A stretch of 64,000 bases of DNA from Gracilibacillus salinarum. GTDB taxonomy: Bacteria > Bacillota > Bacilli > Bacillales > Amphibacillaceae. Below the pieces are notes generated by a model, which saw only the letters and a list, made by a program, of their open reading frames with translations, searched no databases and was not told the origin of the DNA. The translations under genes and the position numbers were made by a program. The stretch's first letter is position 1; each line of letters starts with the position of its first letter. Below are positions 30,726-39,343 of the stretch, one piece after another. The stretch is from contig NZ_CP095071.1 of the NCBI RefSeq assembly GCF_022919575.1, positions 434,001 to 498,000 on the forward strand, read 5' to 3'.

Positions 30726-31094
30726 ATGGAGGTGCTTGTTATAGATAATCCAATATTAAAAGAAATCGGAACAGTATTTATACCAGTAAAAAATATAGAG
30801 AAAGCAAGAGATTGGTACTGTGATATATTAGGTTTGAAAACGGATGGAGAAATTCAGTTTGGTCATCTTTACGTAATATCGATGGAAAGTACAGGGATAG
30901 TGTTAGATAGCAAAATATATTCAGAGGATAAGATATTTAAGACACCAGCATTCCACTTCAATACAAAAAACATTGAAAAGGCATTTCATTTTATGAGTAA
31001 TAAGGGTGTTAATTTGATTACCGGAATTGAACATAATCATTATTTTAATTTCAAAGATCCGGATGGGAATATTTTAATGATTTGTAATTGTTAA
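30726..31094 (+). CDS. VOC-family (glyoxalase/bleomycin resistance fold) protein
   Basis: About 122 residues forming one VOC module: GTVFIPVKNIEKARDWYCDIL near the start and YFNFKDPDGNILMICN at the end, with metal-ligand-type His/Glu positions. VOC proteins include glyoxalases, dioxygenases and drug-binding proteins; which one is unknown. The start is uncertain: GGAGGTG lies inside the coding frame (30728-30734) with no ATG, GTG or TTG correctly spaced after it, so an ATA at 30741 or the ATG at 30726 are the options. Confidence 0.72.
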   Translation: MEVLVIDNPILKEIGTVFIPVKNIEKARDWYCDILGLKTDGEIQFGHLYVISMESTGIVLDSKIYSEDKIFKTPAFHFNTKNIEKAFHFMSNKGVNLITGIEHNHYFNFKDPDGNILMICNC

Positions 31095-31099
31095 TATTA

Positions 31100-31126
31100 A
31101 ACAATCGGGCGCAATTCCGGGATAGG
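31100..31126 (+). repeat. Array motif 3 (CGGGCGCAATTCCGGGATAGG)
   Basis: Core GGGCGCAATT at 31107, 12 bases after the VOC stop codon. Confidence 0.65.
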
Positions 31127-31177
31127 ACGTTGTGTATTTAACGTAAAGGCTGGATTCTAGCACAAAAGGAGGTGTAT

Positions 31178-31471
31178 ATGTTGCAGAAATGTGTATACTG
31201 CAATAAACAGTTTAGCTGGTATGAAATTTATAAATACCATTTGTGGTTTTATAATAAATCAATTGAATGTGATAATTGTGGTACGGAACACATAATATCT
31301 GTTGCTGGAAGATTTGTATTTACATTTTTGACTGTTATGCCAGCATTAATATTTATGAATTTCCTTTCGACCTTTAACAGTTTTTTTGTGACACTTGGAA
31401 TAGGAATCACTATTTTAACAGTAGGTTCTTTTTTGGCTCCATATTTTGTTAAGTTCAAGAAGGCTATATGA
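31178..31471 (+). CDS. Zinc-ribbon membrane protein (CxxC-x22-CxxC)
   Basis: 97 residues. An N-terminal CVYC and CDNC pair separated by 22 residues form a likely zinc ribbon, followed by two membrane helices (about 44-66 and 70-90) and a basic tail. This matches the small 'cxxc_20_cxxc' type of Firmicute proteins. AAGGAGGTG stands right before the ATG at 31178. Function unknown. Confidence 0.68.
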   Translation: MLQKCVYCNKQFSWYEIYKYHLWFYNKSIECDNCGTEHIISVAGRFVFTFLTVMPALIFMNFLSTFNSFFVTLGIGITILTVGSFLAPYFVKFKKAI

Positions 31472-31477
31472 TTGTTC

Positions 31478-31509
31478 AAGAATCGGGCCAGTTATGTTGA
31501 ATAATAAGG
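31478..31509 (+). repeat. Array motif 4 (CGGGCCAGTTATGTTGAATAA)
   Basis: Core GGGCCAGTT at 31485, 13 bases after the preceding stop codon. Confidence 0.65.
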
Positions 31510-31557
31510 TGAAACTAAAAATATATGAGTACGTCTTATGAGTTAGGAGGTATTTAT

Positions 31558-31983
31558 ATGGTCAAAAGAATATTAATATTTTTTGTACTAATTATTTTTG
31601 TTCTTGGTGCTTGTAGTCAGCAATCAGAAGAACCATCTTTAGCCAAAACACCTGATATAACTTTAGATGAGGTAGAAACTGCCATAACTGAGCAAGGTCT
31701 AGAATTAGAAAAAGCAAATTTACCAACTGGAAATGTTTTTATCCAAGAATTAAATGGTGTTGTACCTAAAGCATATTTTGTAGATGGCACAACTCTATCT
31801 ATCTATGTATTTCCGACAGTTGATGCAAGAGAAAAGGGTATGGATGATTTTGAAGAAAAAACTGCTGCCGCATCATTAGAACAACACAAAACTTTTACTG
31901 TTCAAAACGCATTAGTCTTTTATGTAGAAGGTAGTGAGGAGAACAATAAGAAATTGGTTAAGGCAATGGATGCGTTAAAATAA
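31558..31983 (+). CDS. Small lipoprotein
   Basis: 141 residues with a lipoprotein signal: basic MVKRI, hydrophobic core, lipobox VLGAC with Cys at residue 19, then a polar linker SQQSEEPS. The mature part is a compact alpha/beta region with no recognised domain. Exported and probably membrane-anchored. TTAGGAGGT is 7 bases before the ATG at 31558. Confidence 0.75.
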   Translation: MVKRILIFFVLIIFVLGACSQQSEEPSLAKTPDITLDEVETAITEQGLELEKANLPTGNVFIQELNGVVPKAYFVDGTTLSIYVFPTVDAREKGMDDFEEKTAAASLEQHKTFTVQNALVFYVEGSEENNKKLVKAMDALK

Positions 31984-32008
31984 GAATTAAGATGAAGAGG
32001 TTAACTTC

Positions 32009-32077
32009 AACTAGGGGCGCATTTATGGAGGAAAATAAGTTCTTTTCATAAGAACTGGGCACAACTTAATGTAGGGG
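32009..32077 (+). repeat. Array motifs 5a and 5b (two in one gap)
   Basis: AGGGGCGCATTTATGGAGG (core at 32015) and CTGGGCACAACTTAATG (core at 32057) lie 42 bases apart in the 177-base gap between the lipoprotein and TPR genes. Two motifs without a gene between could mark a lost gene. Confidence 0.55.
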
Positions 32078-32160
32078 AAATCTCAAGCGAAATTGAATAT
32101 TTATGTTAATGTTAGAATCGGTGTTTGTAAAAGAAAAATGCTTAAATTGGAGATGAAGCA

Positions 32161-32646
32161 ATGGAGAAGCAAATCACTAAAGCTATTGAGTTAAGGAAAA
32201 ACGGTAGTCTAAAAGAATCTAATGAGTTACTTTTAACCTTGGTTAAAGAGTCTCCTAATGATGCTTACATCAACTATCAATGTGCTTGGAGTTTTGATGT
32301 ATTAGGAGAAGAAAAGCAAGCAGCCCCCTTTTATGAAAATGCAATCAGTTTAGGGTTGGATGGAAAAGATTTAGAAGATGCCTTGTTAGGACTAGGTAGT
32401 ACATATAGAACTCTAGGTGAGTATGAAAAGTCAAAGAGTACATTCAGTAAAGGAACTGAATTGTTTCCAGACAACAAAGCAATTCAAGTGTTCTACGCGA
32501 TGACTTTGTATAATTTAAATGAGCATAACAGCGCTATGGAGTTGCTGTTAAAATGCATAATAGATACGACTACAGATAAGGAAATAATGAGGTATAAGAA
32601 AGCAATCAGTTTCTATTCCGATAAATTAGATAACATTTTGGTTTAA
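32161..32646 (+). CDS. Tetratricopeptide repeat protein
   Basis: 161 residues, about four TPR-type helix pairs: KESNELLLTLVKESPNDAYINYQCAW, then KQAAPFYENAISLG, GSTYRTLGEYEKSKSTFSKG and FYAMTLYNLNEHNSAMELLL patterns. No signal or membrane segment, so a cytosolic protein-interaction scaffold is expected; partner unknown. Preceded by GGAGATGA. Confidence 0.8.
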   Translation: MEKQITKAIELRKNGSLKESNELLLTLVKESPNDAYINYQCAWSFDVLGEEKQAAPFYENAISLGLDGKDLEDALLGLGSTYRTLGEYEKSKSTFSKGTELFPDNKAIQVFYAMTLYNLNEHNSAMELLLKCIIDTTTDKEIMRYKKAISFYSDKLDNILV

Positions 32647-32660
32647 TGGTATTTACTCCA

Positions 32661-32687
32661 TAAACGGGCGCAGTTGTTGAGTAGTAG
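32661..32687 (+). repeat. Array motif 6 (CGGGCGCAGTTGTTGAGTAG)
   Basis: Core GGGCGCAGTT at 32666, 19 bases after the TPR stop codon. Between it and the next gene, frame 32718-32774 reads IRNISNEQDLDEIVGLLV, like the beginning of an acetyltransferase, then stops: a possible relic. Confidence 0.65.
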
Positions 32688-32849
32688 CTACACTACAACA
32701 GGAGTCATATTTCTTGTATAAGGAATATTAGCAACGAGCAGGATTTGGATGAAATTGTCGGATTACTTGTATAAAAAGCTACTTAAAAGGCGGAAATGCA
32801 GAAACGTCGTATTTATGTTAATAAATCTAATGACGCGGAGGAAAATACG

Positions 32850-33308
32850 ATGATAATTGAAAGAGTTACATCGCTCGAACAGTATAAGTTAGATTTACTA
32901 ATAGACGATAGTTTAGCTGAAGGGTATAAATTTATAAAGAGATTAGTTGATGAATATACATTAGAGAAAAACAAATTTGATAAAAATGGTGAGGCACTTT
33001 ATGTTGCAAAAATTAATAAAGAGGTTATTGGTATTGGAGGTCTAAATATTGACCCGTATCTTAACCTTTCCGATGTAGGACGAGTAAGGCATCTTTATGT
33101 TTTGCGTAAGCACAGAGGTACTGGTATAGGAAAGAAACTTCTAAACACAATAATTGATGAAGCAAAGGATAGTTTTCGGTCAATAAGGTTATCATCTACT
33201 GATAATCCAGCTGCCGTTAATTTATATAAAGAATGTGGATTCTTAAAAGTAGAAGGTATTTATAAAGCTAGTCATATTTTAGAAATGTCACAAGCTGACA
33301 ACGAATGA
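32850..33308 (+). CDS. GNAT-family N-acetyltransferase
   Basis: 152 residues with beta4 VRHLYVLRKHRGTGIGKKLLN (acetyl-CoA loop RGTGIG, about 92-97) and the C-terminal NPAAVNLYKECGFLKVEG. ATG at 32850 was chosen since GCGGAGG is just upstream; the longer frame from 32796 lacks a ribosome site. Substrate unknown. Confidence 0.82.
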   Translation: MIIERVTSLEQYKLDLLIDDSLAEGYKFIKRLVDEYTLEKNKFDKNGEALYVAKINKEVIGIGGLNIDPYLNLSDVGRVRHLYVLRKHRGTGIGKKLLNTIIDEAKDSFRSIRLSSTDNPAAVNLYKECGFLKVEGIYKASHILEMSQADNE

Positions 33309-33315
33309 TTGATGT

Positions 33316-33345
33316 TAAATAAACGGGGAATTTACCGGAAGAAGG
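33316..33345 (+). repeat. Array motif 7 (degenerate, ACGGGGAATTTACCGG)
   Basis: Core ACGGGGAATT at 33323-33332, starting about 16 bases after the GNAT stop codon; the GCGC part is changed. Confidence 0.45.
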
Positions 33346-33368
33346 TAAGAATATCAGGAGGCTAAAAT

Positions 33369-33542
33369 ATGAAAACAAGCATTATGCTATTATTTGTCGG
33401 TTTAAGCTTGCTTATGGCAGGTATATACTTGTCTACTCTTTTGACTACAGTTTGGATTATAATCGGAACTTTAATGGCGGTAATTGGCGGTGGATTAACA
33501 GGAATTAACACATGCTTTTTGACATCACTAAAAAAACAATAA
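33369..33542 (+). CDS. Very small membrane protein, 57 residues
   Basis: Reads MKTSIMLLFVGLSLL, then LTTVWIIIGTLMAVIGGGL, ending CFLTSLKKQ: two membrane helices with a short loop. CAGGAGG lies 7 bases before the ATG, as good a ribosome site as any in the array. Not recognised. Confidence 0.6.
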   Translation: MKTSIMLLFVGLSLLMAGIYLSTLLTTVWIIIGTLMAVIGGGLTGINTCFLTSLKKQ

Positions 33543-33549
33543 ATATATT

Positions 33550-33572
33550 CAATCTGACGCAGTGGAGGAGTG
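33550..33572 (+). repeat. Array motif 8, cut by the IS element
   Basis: CTGACGCAGTGGAGGAG starts 13 bases after the previous stop codon. The IS21-type element is inserted at its 3' part; with the element removed the sequence continues TAACAGTTGA. Confidence 0.5.
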
Positions 33573-33606
33573 TGACCGTCAAGTAGAATGACACAATTTT
33601 TGCTCG

Positions 33607-34371
33607 TTAATTTGAAACACTTTGTTGACCAAATATAGTTTTTCTATGTTTCATTCGCCAACTATCTTCATTCAAATGAATAATTTCCACTCGGTGCAGT
33701 ATTCGATCTAATATTGCTGTTGTAATTGCTTGATCTCCTAATAGTTCTCCCCATTCTTTTGGTCCTTTATTTGAAGTCAAAATGATGGACGCTTGATTAT
33801 AAAGGTCATTAATTAAATGAAAGAACATATTTGCTTCTTGTTTATCCATTGCCATGAACATTAGATCATCAATAATGACTAAATCTGCTTCTCTAATCCT
33901 TTTCATTCTTGTTTTTGCTTTTCTAGTAATTTCTTCAGTTTTTAACACACTTATTAGGTCTCCCATAGTTGTAAATATTACTTTGAAACCTTGGTTTAAA
34001 GCCTCTATTCCTAATCCAATGGATAGGTGGGTCTTACCTACACCTGGCGGTCCAAGAAGAATAATATTGTATAATTGTTCTATCCAGGTTAAATCCTTAA
34101 GCTGGTTTAATTTCTTATTGCTTAATGATTTCTGTTCTTGTATATTAAATTCCTCTAATGTGCTATAGAAGGGAAATGTCGCCCATTTGAATCGTTTTTC
34201 CAATTGTTTTTCTTCTCTACGGTTTTGCTCAAAAGTTGTTACATCTAAGAGGAACTGAGTAAAGGATACTTCCTTTTCCTCAGCTTCTCTAATTAATTTA
34301 GGAAGGTGATTAGCTGTTTCAGCTAATCGAAGGGTTCTCATCAATTCTTGTAACTGATTTAACTGGCTCAA
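33607..34371 (-). CDS. istB: IS21-type helper ATPase IstB
   Basis: 254 residues, DnaC-like AAA+ ATPase that stimulates IstA transposition. Walker A GPPGVGKTHLS (about 107-117), Walker B DLVIIDDLMFM (about 166-176) and the sensor-type SIILTSNKGPKEWGE are visible. Its ATG overlaps the istA stop, indicating coupled translation. Confidence 0.95.
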   Translation of the reverse strand: MSQLNQLQELMRTLRLAETANHLPKLIREAEEKEVSFTQFLLDVTTFEQNRREEKQLEKRFKWATFPFYSTLEEFNIQEQKSLSNKKLNQLKDLTWIEQLYNIILLGPPGVGKTHLSIGLGIEALNQGFKVIFTTMGDLISVLKTEEITRKAKTRMKRIREADLVIIDDLMFMAMDKQEANMFFHLINDLYNQASIILTSNKGPKEWGELLGDQAITTAILDRILHRVEIIHLNEDSWRMKHRKTIFGQQSVSN

Positions 34372-35936
34372 ACTGCATCACCTTCCAATATGTCAGTATA
34401 GGTATCGACTTTTCTTTTCTGTGCTTCTGTCTCCATTACCCATCCAGAAGTTTTATTTAATGGTGCCACCATCTGATCATTATCGGTTGTTGTATCATCG
34501 ACTCGGCGTTGTCGTTTCAGGTATGAAACGATATCGCTGAAATCTGTCGCACTGTATAAATTCCTTTTGATACATTCACTAAGTGCTGCTGATAAAATAT
34601 TCTCATTATTCTCTTTTGTTTCTCTTAATATAATTTGTAATTGATCTTTTATATATCTAGGATATTTTTCTCGAAGGGTTTCTAGATAGTGATTAGCCAA
34701 TTCTTTATCTGTGAATTGGTTTGTAACAGTATCAATAAACGCACCTACACCTTTCGTCCTATCTCGTGAGTGTTTTCGATCTTTGACTAACTGGCCTTTA
34801 CCTTCTGGGATCTTATGTTTTGCTATTATCTCGCCGGTTTGAGAAATATAGATAATGAGTTCCTTATCTTCCGTTTCTTTAATACAGACATTTTCAAACT
34901 TGTTAAAGGTGCCCAGGGGAAGAGAATACCTGTTAGATAAATATCGAATGGTATTGTTCTTGTGGACACTTCTTGTTATACTATGTTCATAATTGTTTAT
35001 AAGATCTATATCTTTTGTGATCGGTCGTAAGTGTTGCTTTTCTAAGGAGAACACTTCGACTGGTCTTTTTTTTGTTGTGTTATGAACCTTGTAATTGCCT
35101 GTCCTATTTAACCACCGCCATCCCTGTTCATTCCAGGAATCGATATTGTGAAACACTCTATGTTTAGCGAAATTATGTTTTATAAAACCTACCACATTTT
35201 CTATTTTCCCTTTACTCTCAGGATCAGCTTTTCTACAAACATAAAGATTTAGTTTTCTAGTTTCTTTATATTGTTGGAACTCCTTTGTCAATATCAAGTC
35301 TCCGCCATTCTCACTTACCACTATTAAACTATCTTGATCATATACAAGTTCTCTTGGTATTCCACCGAACCATTTAAATGCATTTTCATGAGCCCGAATT
35401 ACATCTTGTGTTGTAAAAGGTCTATCTAACCATTCTTTGTATTTGTATCTTGAATTGGCTAAAACAAAAGCTATAAAGTTAAGCTTTTCATCTCTATTAT
35501 CATGTGTTTTTTGTTTAGTATGACCAAAGTCGACTTGAATTTGCTCTCCCATCGGTAAATCAGGGATAGCTTCATAATCTCTAGGTGATGTTACTTTTTC
35601 TATTTGATACTCTTCTCTTAACTCTCTGACAAAAGAACGAACTGTACTTTCACCAATCTTTAAATCTTCATGCTTTTCTTGTAGCCAATCATGAACTTGT
35701 GCAGCTGACATATCAGAATGTTCCCTCAACCATGAAAGAATTAATTCTTTATAAGGTTCTAATTTCTTGCTTCGTGTTTTTAAGGATTCTACCCATCCAG
35801 CCATCTCCGAAGGAGACTTTTCTAAGTTTCGATAGACTGTTGATCTCGAAACTCCTAACTTTTCTGCCACTTTTGTTTTGCTAAAACCTTGTTTAATCAA
35901 CTGTTGTATCTCCATATACATTTTCCACTTATCCAC
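34368..35936 (-). CDS. istA: IS21-type transposase IstA
   Basis: DDE transposase. N-terminal HTH (GFSKTKVAEKLGVSRSTVYR, about 17-36 in the 522-residue form), then the RNase H-like core: QIQVDFGHTKQ (first Asp), ELVYDQDSLI (second Asp) and PESKGKIENVVGF (Glu). The Mu-type C-terminal beta region follows. I place the start at the GTG of VDKWKMYM after GGGGGAAC; the frame stays open 16 codons further, to an ATG at 35984, so the exact start is unsure. Confidence 0.9.
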   Translation of the reverse strand: MDKWKMYMEIQQLIKQGFSKTKVAEKLGVSRSTVYRNLEKSPSEMAGWVESLKTRSKKLEPYKELILSWLREHSDMSAAQVHDWLQEKHEDLKIGESTVRSFVRELREEYQIEKVTSPRDYEAIPDLPMGEQIQVDFGHTKQKTHDNRDEKLNFIAFVLANSRYKYKEWLDRPFTTQDVIRAHENAFKWFGGIPRELVYDQDSLIVVSENGGDLILTKEFQQYKETRKLNLYVCRKADPESKGKIENVVGFIKHNFAKHRVFHNIDSWNEQGWRWLNRTGNYKVHNTTKKRPVEVFSLEKQHLRPITKDIDLINNYEHSITRSVHKNNTIRYLSNRYSLPLGTFNKFENVCIKETEDKELIIYISQTGEIIAKHKIPEGKGQLVKDRKHSRDRTKGVGAFIDTVTNQFTDKELANHYLETLREKYPRYIKDQLQIILRETKENNENILSAALSECIKRNLYSATDFSDIVSYLKRQRRVDDTTTDNDQMVAPLNKTSGWVMETEAQKRKVDTYTDILEGDAV

Positions 35937-36089
35937 CTTTACTGTTCCCCCATTGATGTGTTTTTGGTAAGACATAAACATCATACAATAGAAGGGTCTT
36001 TTATTCTGCTGGTATATTTGGGTAATAAGTGTTTCTTTTTATCTAGCAAGAACTGTCTACTTTAGTTTAGCAGTCACAAGGAGTAACAG

Positions 36090-36314
36090 TTGAAAAACTG
36101 TTTTAGTTTAATTGACGGTGACATCATGCTAAGCTTCCGGGAATTACGAAAAAATCTATCGCTAATAGATTGCAAGAAGTTATACAAAAGTAACATCAAT
36201 CAAGACTTTTTAGTCAAACTACCAATTGATTTTATCTGTAATGAAACAATTAATAGTAGTGATCGACTAATCAAATGTAAAAATATAGAAAAACAAAGAA
36301 AATACAATATTTGA
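36090..36314 (+). CDS. Doubtful small ORF downstream of the IS element
   Basis: 74 codons from a TTG preceded by AAGGAG, part of which is the IS target repeat. Product starts MKNCFSLIDGDIMLSFRELRK and ends in basic residues, with no known motif. Could be a real last member of the array, a relic or chance. The rest of 36079-36509 is AT-rich without other features. Confidence 0.25.
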   Translation: MKNCFSLIDGDIMLSFRELRKNLSLIDCKKLYKSNINQDFLVKLPIDFICNETINSSDRLIKCKNIEKQRKYNI

Positions 36315-36509
36315 TAAGCCTTTTTTATCTGAAATTTTTACAAAAAACTAATATTTAATAGAACCTTATTCTCAATTTTCGCTTTCAAACCTATGATAAA
36401 TAGGGATTCCCTCTGTAAAGTCTATTTTTTATTCAAATGAAAATAGAAATTAATACTAGCTTTACACGTATTCGTTACACTGAAATTGTAATACAAAAAG
36501 GAGGGAATC

Positions 36510-37421
36510 TTGTTGAAAAAAGTATTTTATTCAATTTTTCTATGCGGTTTGATCACAGTATTAGTAAGTAATGGATTTCTAGGTACATCAAAATTAACAG
36601 CTTCAGAAAAATCTGCAAAATCTTCCGAAGTCCAATTAAATGTTATGACGTATAATCTAAGGTATTTAAATGATAGTGATCCGTCACCACATACTTGGGA
36701 AGAGAGACTTCCAGCTATTAAAAAACTTATACAAAAAAATCACCCGGATATTATAGGTACCCAAGAAGCTGTTTATCAGCAAATAACCGATTTGGAAAAT
36801 ACGTTAAATCATTACAGTTGGATTGGTTTAGGTCGAGAAGGAGGTAGTAAAGGAGAGTATTCAGCTATATTTTATAACGAACATCGCTACACTCCTCTTG
36901 AATACGATCACTTTTGGTTATCAGATACGCCAAATGTAATTGGTTCAACAAGTTGGGGAAATAGCATTCCACGTATGGCCACCTGGGCCAAATTCCTTGA
37001 TCATGCAAGTAATCAAAGCTTCAATGTAGTTAATACGCACTTCGATCATCAATCTGCAAATGCCAGAGAGAAGAGTGCGGCATTGATCAATGAAAAGATA
37101 AAAGAATTCGACCCAGATTTGCCAGTATTGCTAACAGGGGATTTTAACGCGAGTCCTGATAGCATTCCATATGAGACGCTGACAAGTGAAGGTCCTTTCG
37201 ACGATTTGCTCAAAACGGCAAATGTCACCATTAATGAAAACCTCGGCACTTTCAACGGTTTTGATGATAAAACAGGTGGAGGCCCTGATAGCCGCATAGA
37301 CTGGGTATTGGGGAAAGGTAACATATTCACACATAAAACGAGAATCATCAACGATTATAAAAATGGACAATTTCCAAGTGATCATTATCCAGTAACCTCA
37401 AATCTAACAATTTCCTATTAA
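36510..37421 (+). CDS. Secreted endonuclease/exonuclease/phosphatase-family protein
   Basis: 303 residues. A signal peptide (basic LKKVFYS, hydrophobic to about residue 25, cleavage near LTASEK) precedes an EEP domain: VMTYNLRYLN (about 45-54), IIGTQEAVYQQ (metal Glu), VVNTHFDHQS, LLTGDFNASPDS and PSDHYPVTSNL (catalytic Asp-His). EEP members cut nucleic acids, phospholipids or sugar phosphates; the closest kind here is the 'endonuclease/exonuclease/phosphatase family protein' common beside sugar genes. TTG start with AAGGAGGG 5 bases before. Ends with a terminator. Confidence 0.85.
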   Translation: MLKKVFYSIFLCGLITVLVSNGFLGTSKLTASEKSAKSSEVQLNVMTYNLRYLNDSDPSPHTWEERLPAIKKLIQKNHPDIIGTQEAVYQQITDLENTLNHYSWIGLGREGGSKGEYSAIFYNEHRYTPLEYDHFWLSDTPNVIGSTSWGNSIPRMATWAKFLDHASNQSFNVVNTHFDHQSANAREKSAALINEKIKEFDPDLPVLLTGDFNASPDSIPYETLTSEGPFDDLLKTANVTINENLGTFNGFDDKTGGGPDSRIDWVLGKGNIFTHKTRIINDYKNGQFPSDHYPVTSNLTISY

Positions 37422-37429
37422 TTAAGCAG

Positions 37430-37470
37430 AAAGAGAGACAGCCTAAACACTAGCTTGTCTCTCTTTTTTA
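37430..37470 (+). terminator. Terminator after the EEP-family gene
   Basis: AAGAGAGACA / TGTCTCTCTT stem, 15-base loop, followed by T6. Confidence 0.85.
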
Positions 37471-37516
37471 TGAGTACAAAAAGTAACAAAGGGTGTATTG
37501 CAGAATGGTCATTTTG

Positions 37517-37654
37517 ATATAATTTAACTGATCAGCAAAGCTTCGAAAATAGGCTCCGCAGGACGCGGAGTGGTTGGCTGAAGCGGTATTCCAGCACATT
37601 ATATATCTCAATATGGATGCTTGGCTAGCGATGGCTAACATAATCCATATTATA
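37517..37654. repeat. MITE-like repeat, copy B (left end degenerate)
   Basis: The right end TAACATAATCCATATTATA (37636-37654) matches the ends of copies A and C. The core has TCCGCAGGACGCGGAGTGGTTGG, the reverse complement of a stretch in copy C. The left end (TATAATTTAAC) is eroded. Beyond the right end, CAATTAGAACCGG...CCGGTTTTTCTTAT resembles the sequence after copy C, so the repeated unit extends to about 37712. Confidence 0.65.
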
Positions 37655-37905
37655 AGTAACTGTAAATAATTTATGTCAATTAGAACCGGACGGCTATGCC
37701 CGGTTTTTCTTATACCGAGAAAGATAATGAGGAAACTCACTTATTAAAAAATAGAGCTTAGTAAGACTTCTTATATACGTTGGTAATTTAAAACTGAATG
37801 GCTTCTAACGCAAAGCCTGGTAATTTGTAGGGGGTTGCAAAAAAAGACAATAAAAAAATAATTTTCGATATTAAATCTTATTTTCTATTCGTTTATGATT
37901 AATGT

Positions 37906-37919
37906 ATAAATCGCTTTCA
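37906..37919 (+). promoter_or_regulatory. Possible cre site before rhaB
   Basis: ATAAATCGCTTTCA matches the cre consensus at 12 of 14 positions, directly before the rhaB ribosome site, a place where CcpA could stop transcription. Confidence 0.45.
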
Positions 37920-37935
37920 TAAAGGAGTGAATCTA

Positions 37936-39327
37936 TTGCAAAAATGTAATTTAGCAGTTGATATCGGTGCATCCAGTGGCCGTGTGATCGCTGGTTATCT
38001 TGAGAATAATCAACTGTTGCTTGAAGAGGTTCATCGGTTTGACAATAAGATGATCAAAAAAGATGGACACCTGTGTTGGGATATTGATCGATTATTTAGC
38101 GAAATTAAAACAGGCCTCCGAAAAAGTGTTGAGATGAATTATCAGCCTCAGACTGTCGGGGTTGATACTTGGGCAGTAGACTTTGTGCTATTAGATGAGA
38201 ATAGGAATAGAATTACCGATGCCATCGCCTATCGTGATCATCGAACAGATGGAGCCATGGAGGAAGTATTTCAGCTTATTGATCAACAAGAAATATATCA
38301 ACAAACAGGAATTCAGTTTCAACCCTTTAATACGATCTATCAGTTACACGCGTTAAAGCAGGAGAGTCCGAAAATTTTTGATAAAGCAGCATATTTTCTG
38401 ATGGTGCCTGATTATCTTCATTATTTACTAACTGGAAAAATAACAAATGAATATACCAATGCAACTACTACTCAGTTCTTGAATGCAGATACCCAACAAT
38501 GGGAAAAAGCATTTCTTGAGAAGATCGGAATACCAGATAAGCTATTTTCAGAACCGACGATGCCGATGCAGTCGATCGGCTCCCTTACCGATGAACTGCA
38601 GGAAGAGCTTGGTTTTAATCTGGATGTTGTATTACCTGGTACACATGACACTGCATCTGCAGTTGTATCCGTTCCAGCACAAGAAACGATTTACATTAGT
38701 TCAGGTACCTGGTCGCTAATGGGGGTGGAGCATGATTCACCAATCAGCTCACCACAGGCGTTTCAGTACAACTTCACCAATGAAGGTGGGGCCAATGAAA
38801 ACATTCGCTTTCTCAAAAACATTATGGGACTTTGGATGATACAAGAGGTGAGAAGAGAATATAAGGAGCAGTACAGCTTTGCAGAGTTTGTGGAGCTCGT
38901 TGAACAGGAAGCTGCATTTACTTCAAAAGTGGATGTCAATGATCAACGATTCTTAAGTCCGGATAGTATGAAACAAGTTATTCAAGAATATTGTCAGGAA
39001 ACTAATCAGCAGCTGCCAGAAACGCCAGGGCAATTTGCAAAGTGTATTTATGACAGTTTAGTAGATTGCTACGTTGAAACCGCTGCAGAAATTGAGGAGC
39101 TAACCGGGCGAACCTACAACTCAATTCATATCATTGGCGGTGGGAGTAAGAATAATTACATGAATAAGAAATTAGCAGAGGTTTCTGGCAAGTCTATTTT
39201 TACAGGACCATCTGAAGCAACAGCAATTGGTAATTTAATCGCGCAAATGCTGGCGACTGGACAATTAACTTCCATCGAAGAGTCAAAAGCAATTATTAAT
39301 GATTCATTTGATATTCAAAAATTTTAA
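37936..39327 (+). CDS. rhaB: L-rhamnulokinase
   Basis: Phosphorylates L-rhamnulose at O1. 463 residues, FGGY kinase fold: [12 protein letters not shown] (about 6-17, ATP phosphate loop), [26 protein letters not shown] (about 236) and [22 protein letters not shown] near the C-terminus. AAGGAGTGA overlaps an in-frame GTG at 37927, so I take the TTG at 37936 as the start. Leads the rhamnose operon; rhaA follows with 16 bases between. Confidence 0.92.
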   Translation: MQKCNLAVDIGASSGRVIAGYLENNQLLLEEVHRFDNKMIKKDGHLCWDIDRLFSEIKTGLRKSVEMNYQPQTVGVDTWAVDFVLLDENRNRITDAIAYRDHRTDGAMEEVFQLIDQQEIYQQTGIQFQPFNTIYQLHALKQESPKIFDKAAYFLMVPDYLHYLLTGKITNEYTNATTTQFLNADTQQWEKAFLEKIGIPDKLFSEPTMPMQSIGSLTDELQEELGFNLDVVLPGTHDTASAVVSVPAQETIYISSGTWSLMGVEHDSPISSPQAFQYNFTNEGGANENIRFLKNIMGLWMIQEVRREYKEQYSFAEFVELVEQEAAFTSKVDVNDQRFLSPDSMKQVIQEYCQETNQQLPETPGQFAKCIYDSLVDCYVETAAEIEELTGRTYNSIHIIGGGSKNNYMNKKLAEVSGKSIFTGPSEATAIGNLIAQMLATGQLTSIEESKAIINDSFDIQKF

Positions 39328-39343
39328 TGGAGAGGTGACGAAG

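Larger units (their letters stand above)
33571..36078 (-). mobile_element. IS21-family insertion sequence, 2508 bp, intact
   Basis: Bounded by TGTGAC at 33571 and GTCACA ending at 36078; the terminal regions TGTGACCGTCAA and (reverse) TGTGACTGCTAA align, each followed by AGTAGA-type sequence. Both sides carry the 5-base direct repeat AGGAG (33566-33570 and 36079-36083), the expected target duplication. It contains istA and istB in the usual order with a 4-base overlap. Both frames are open, so it may be active. Confidence 0.88.

Noticed and set aside
33854..34168. 104-codon plus-strand frame inside the IS element
   Set aside because: Antisense shadow of istB.
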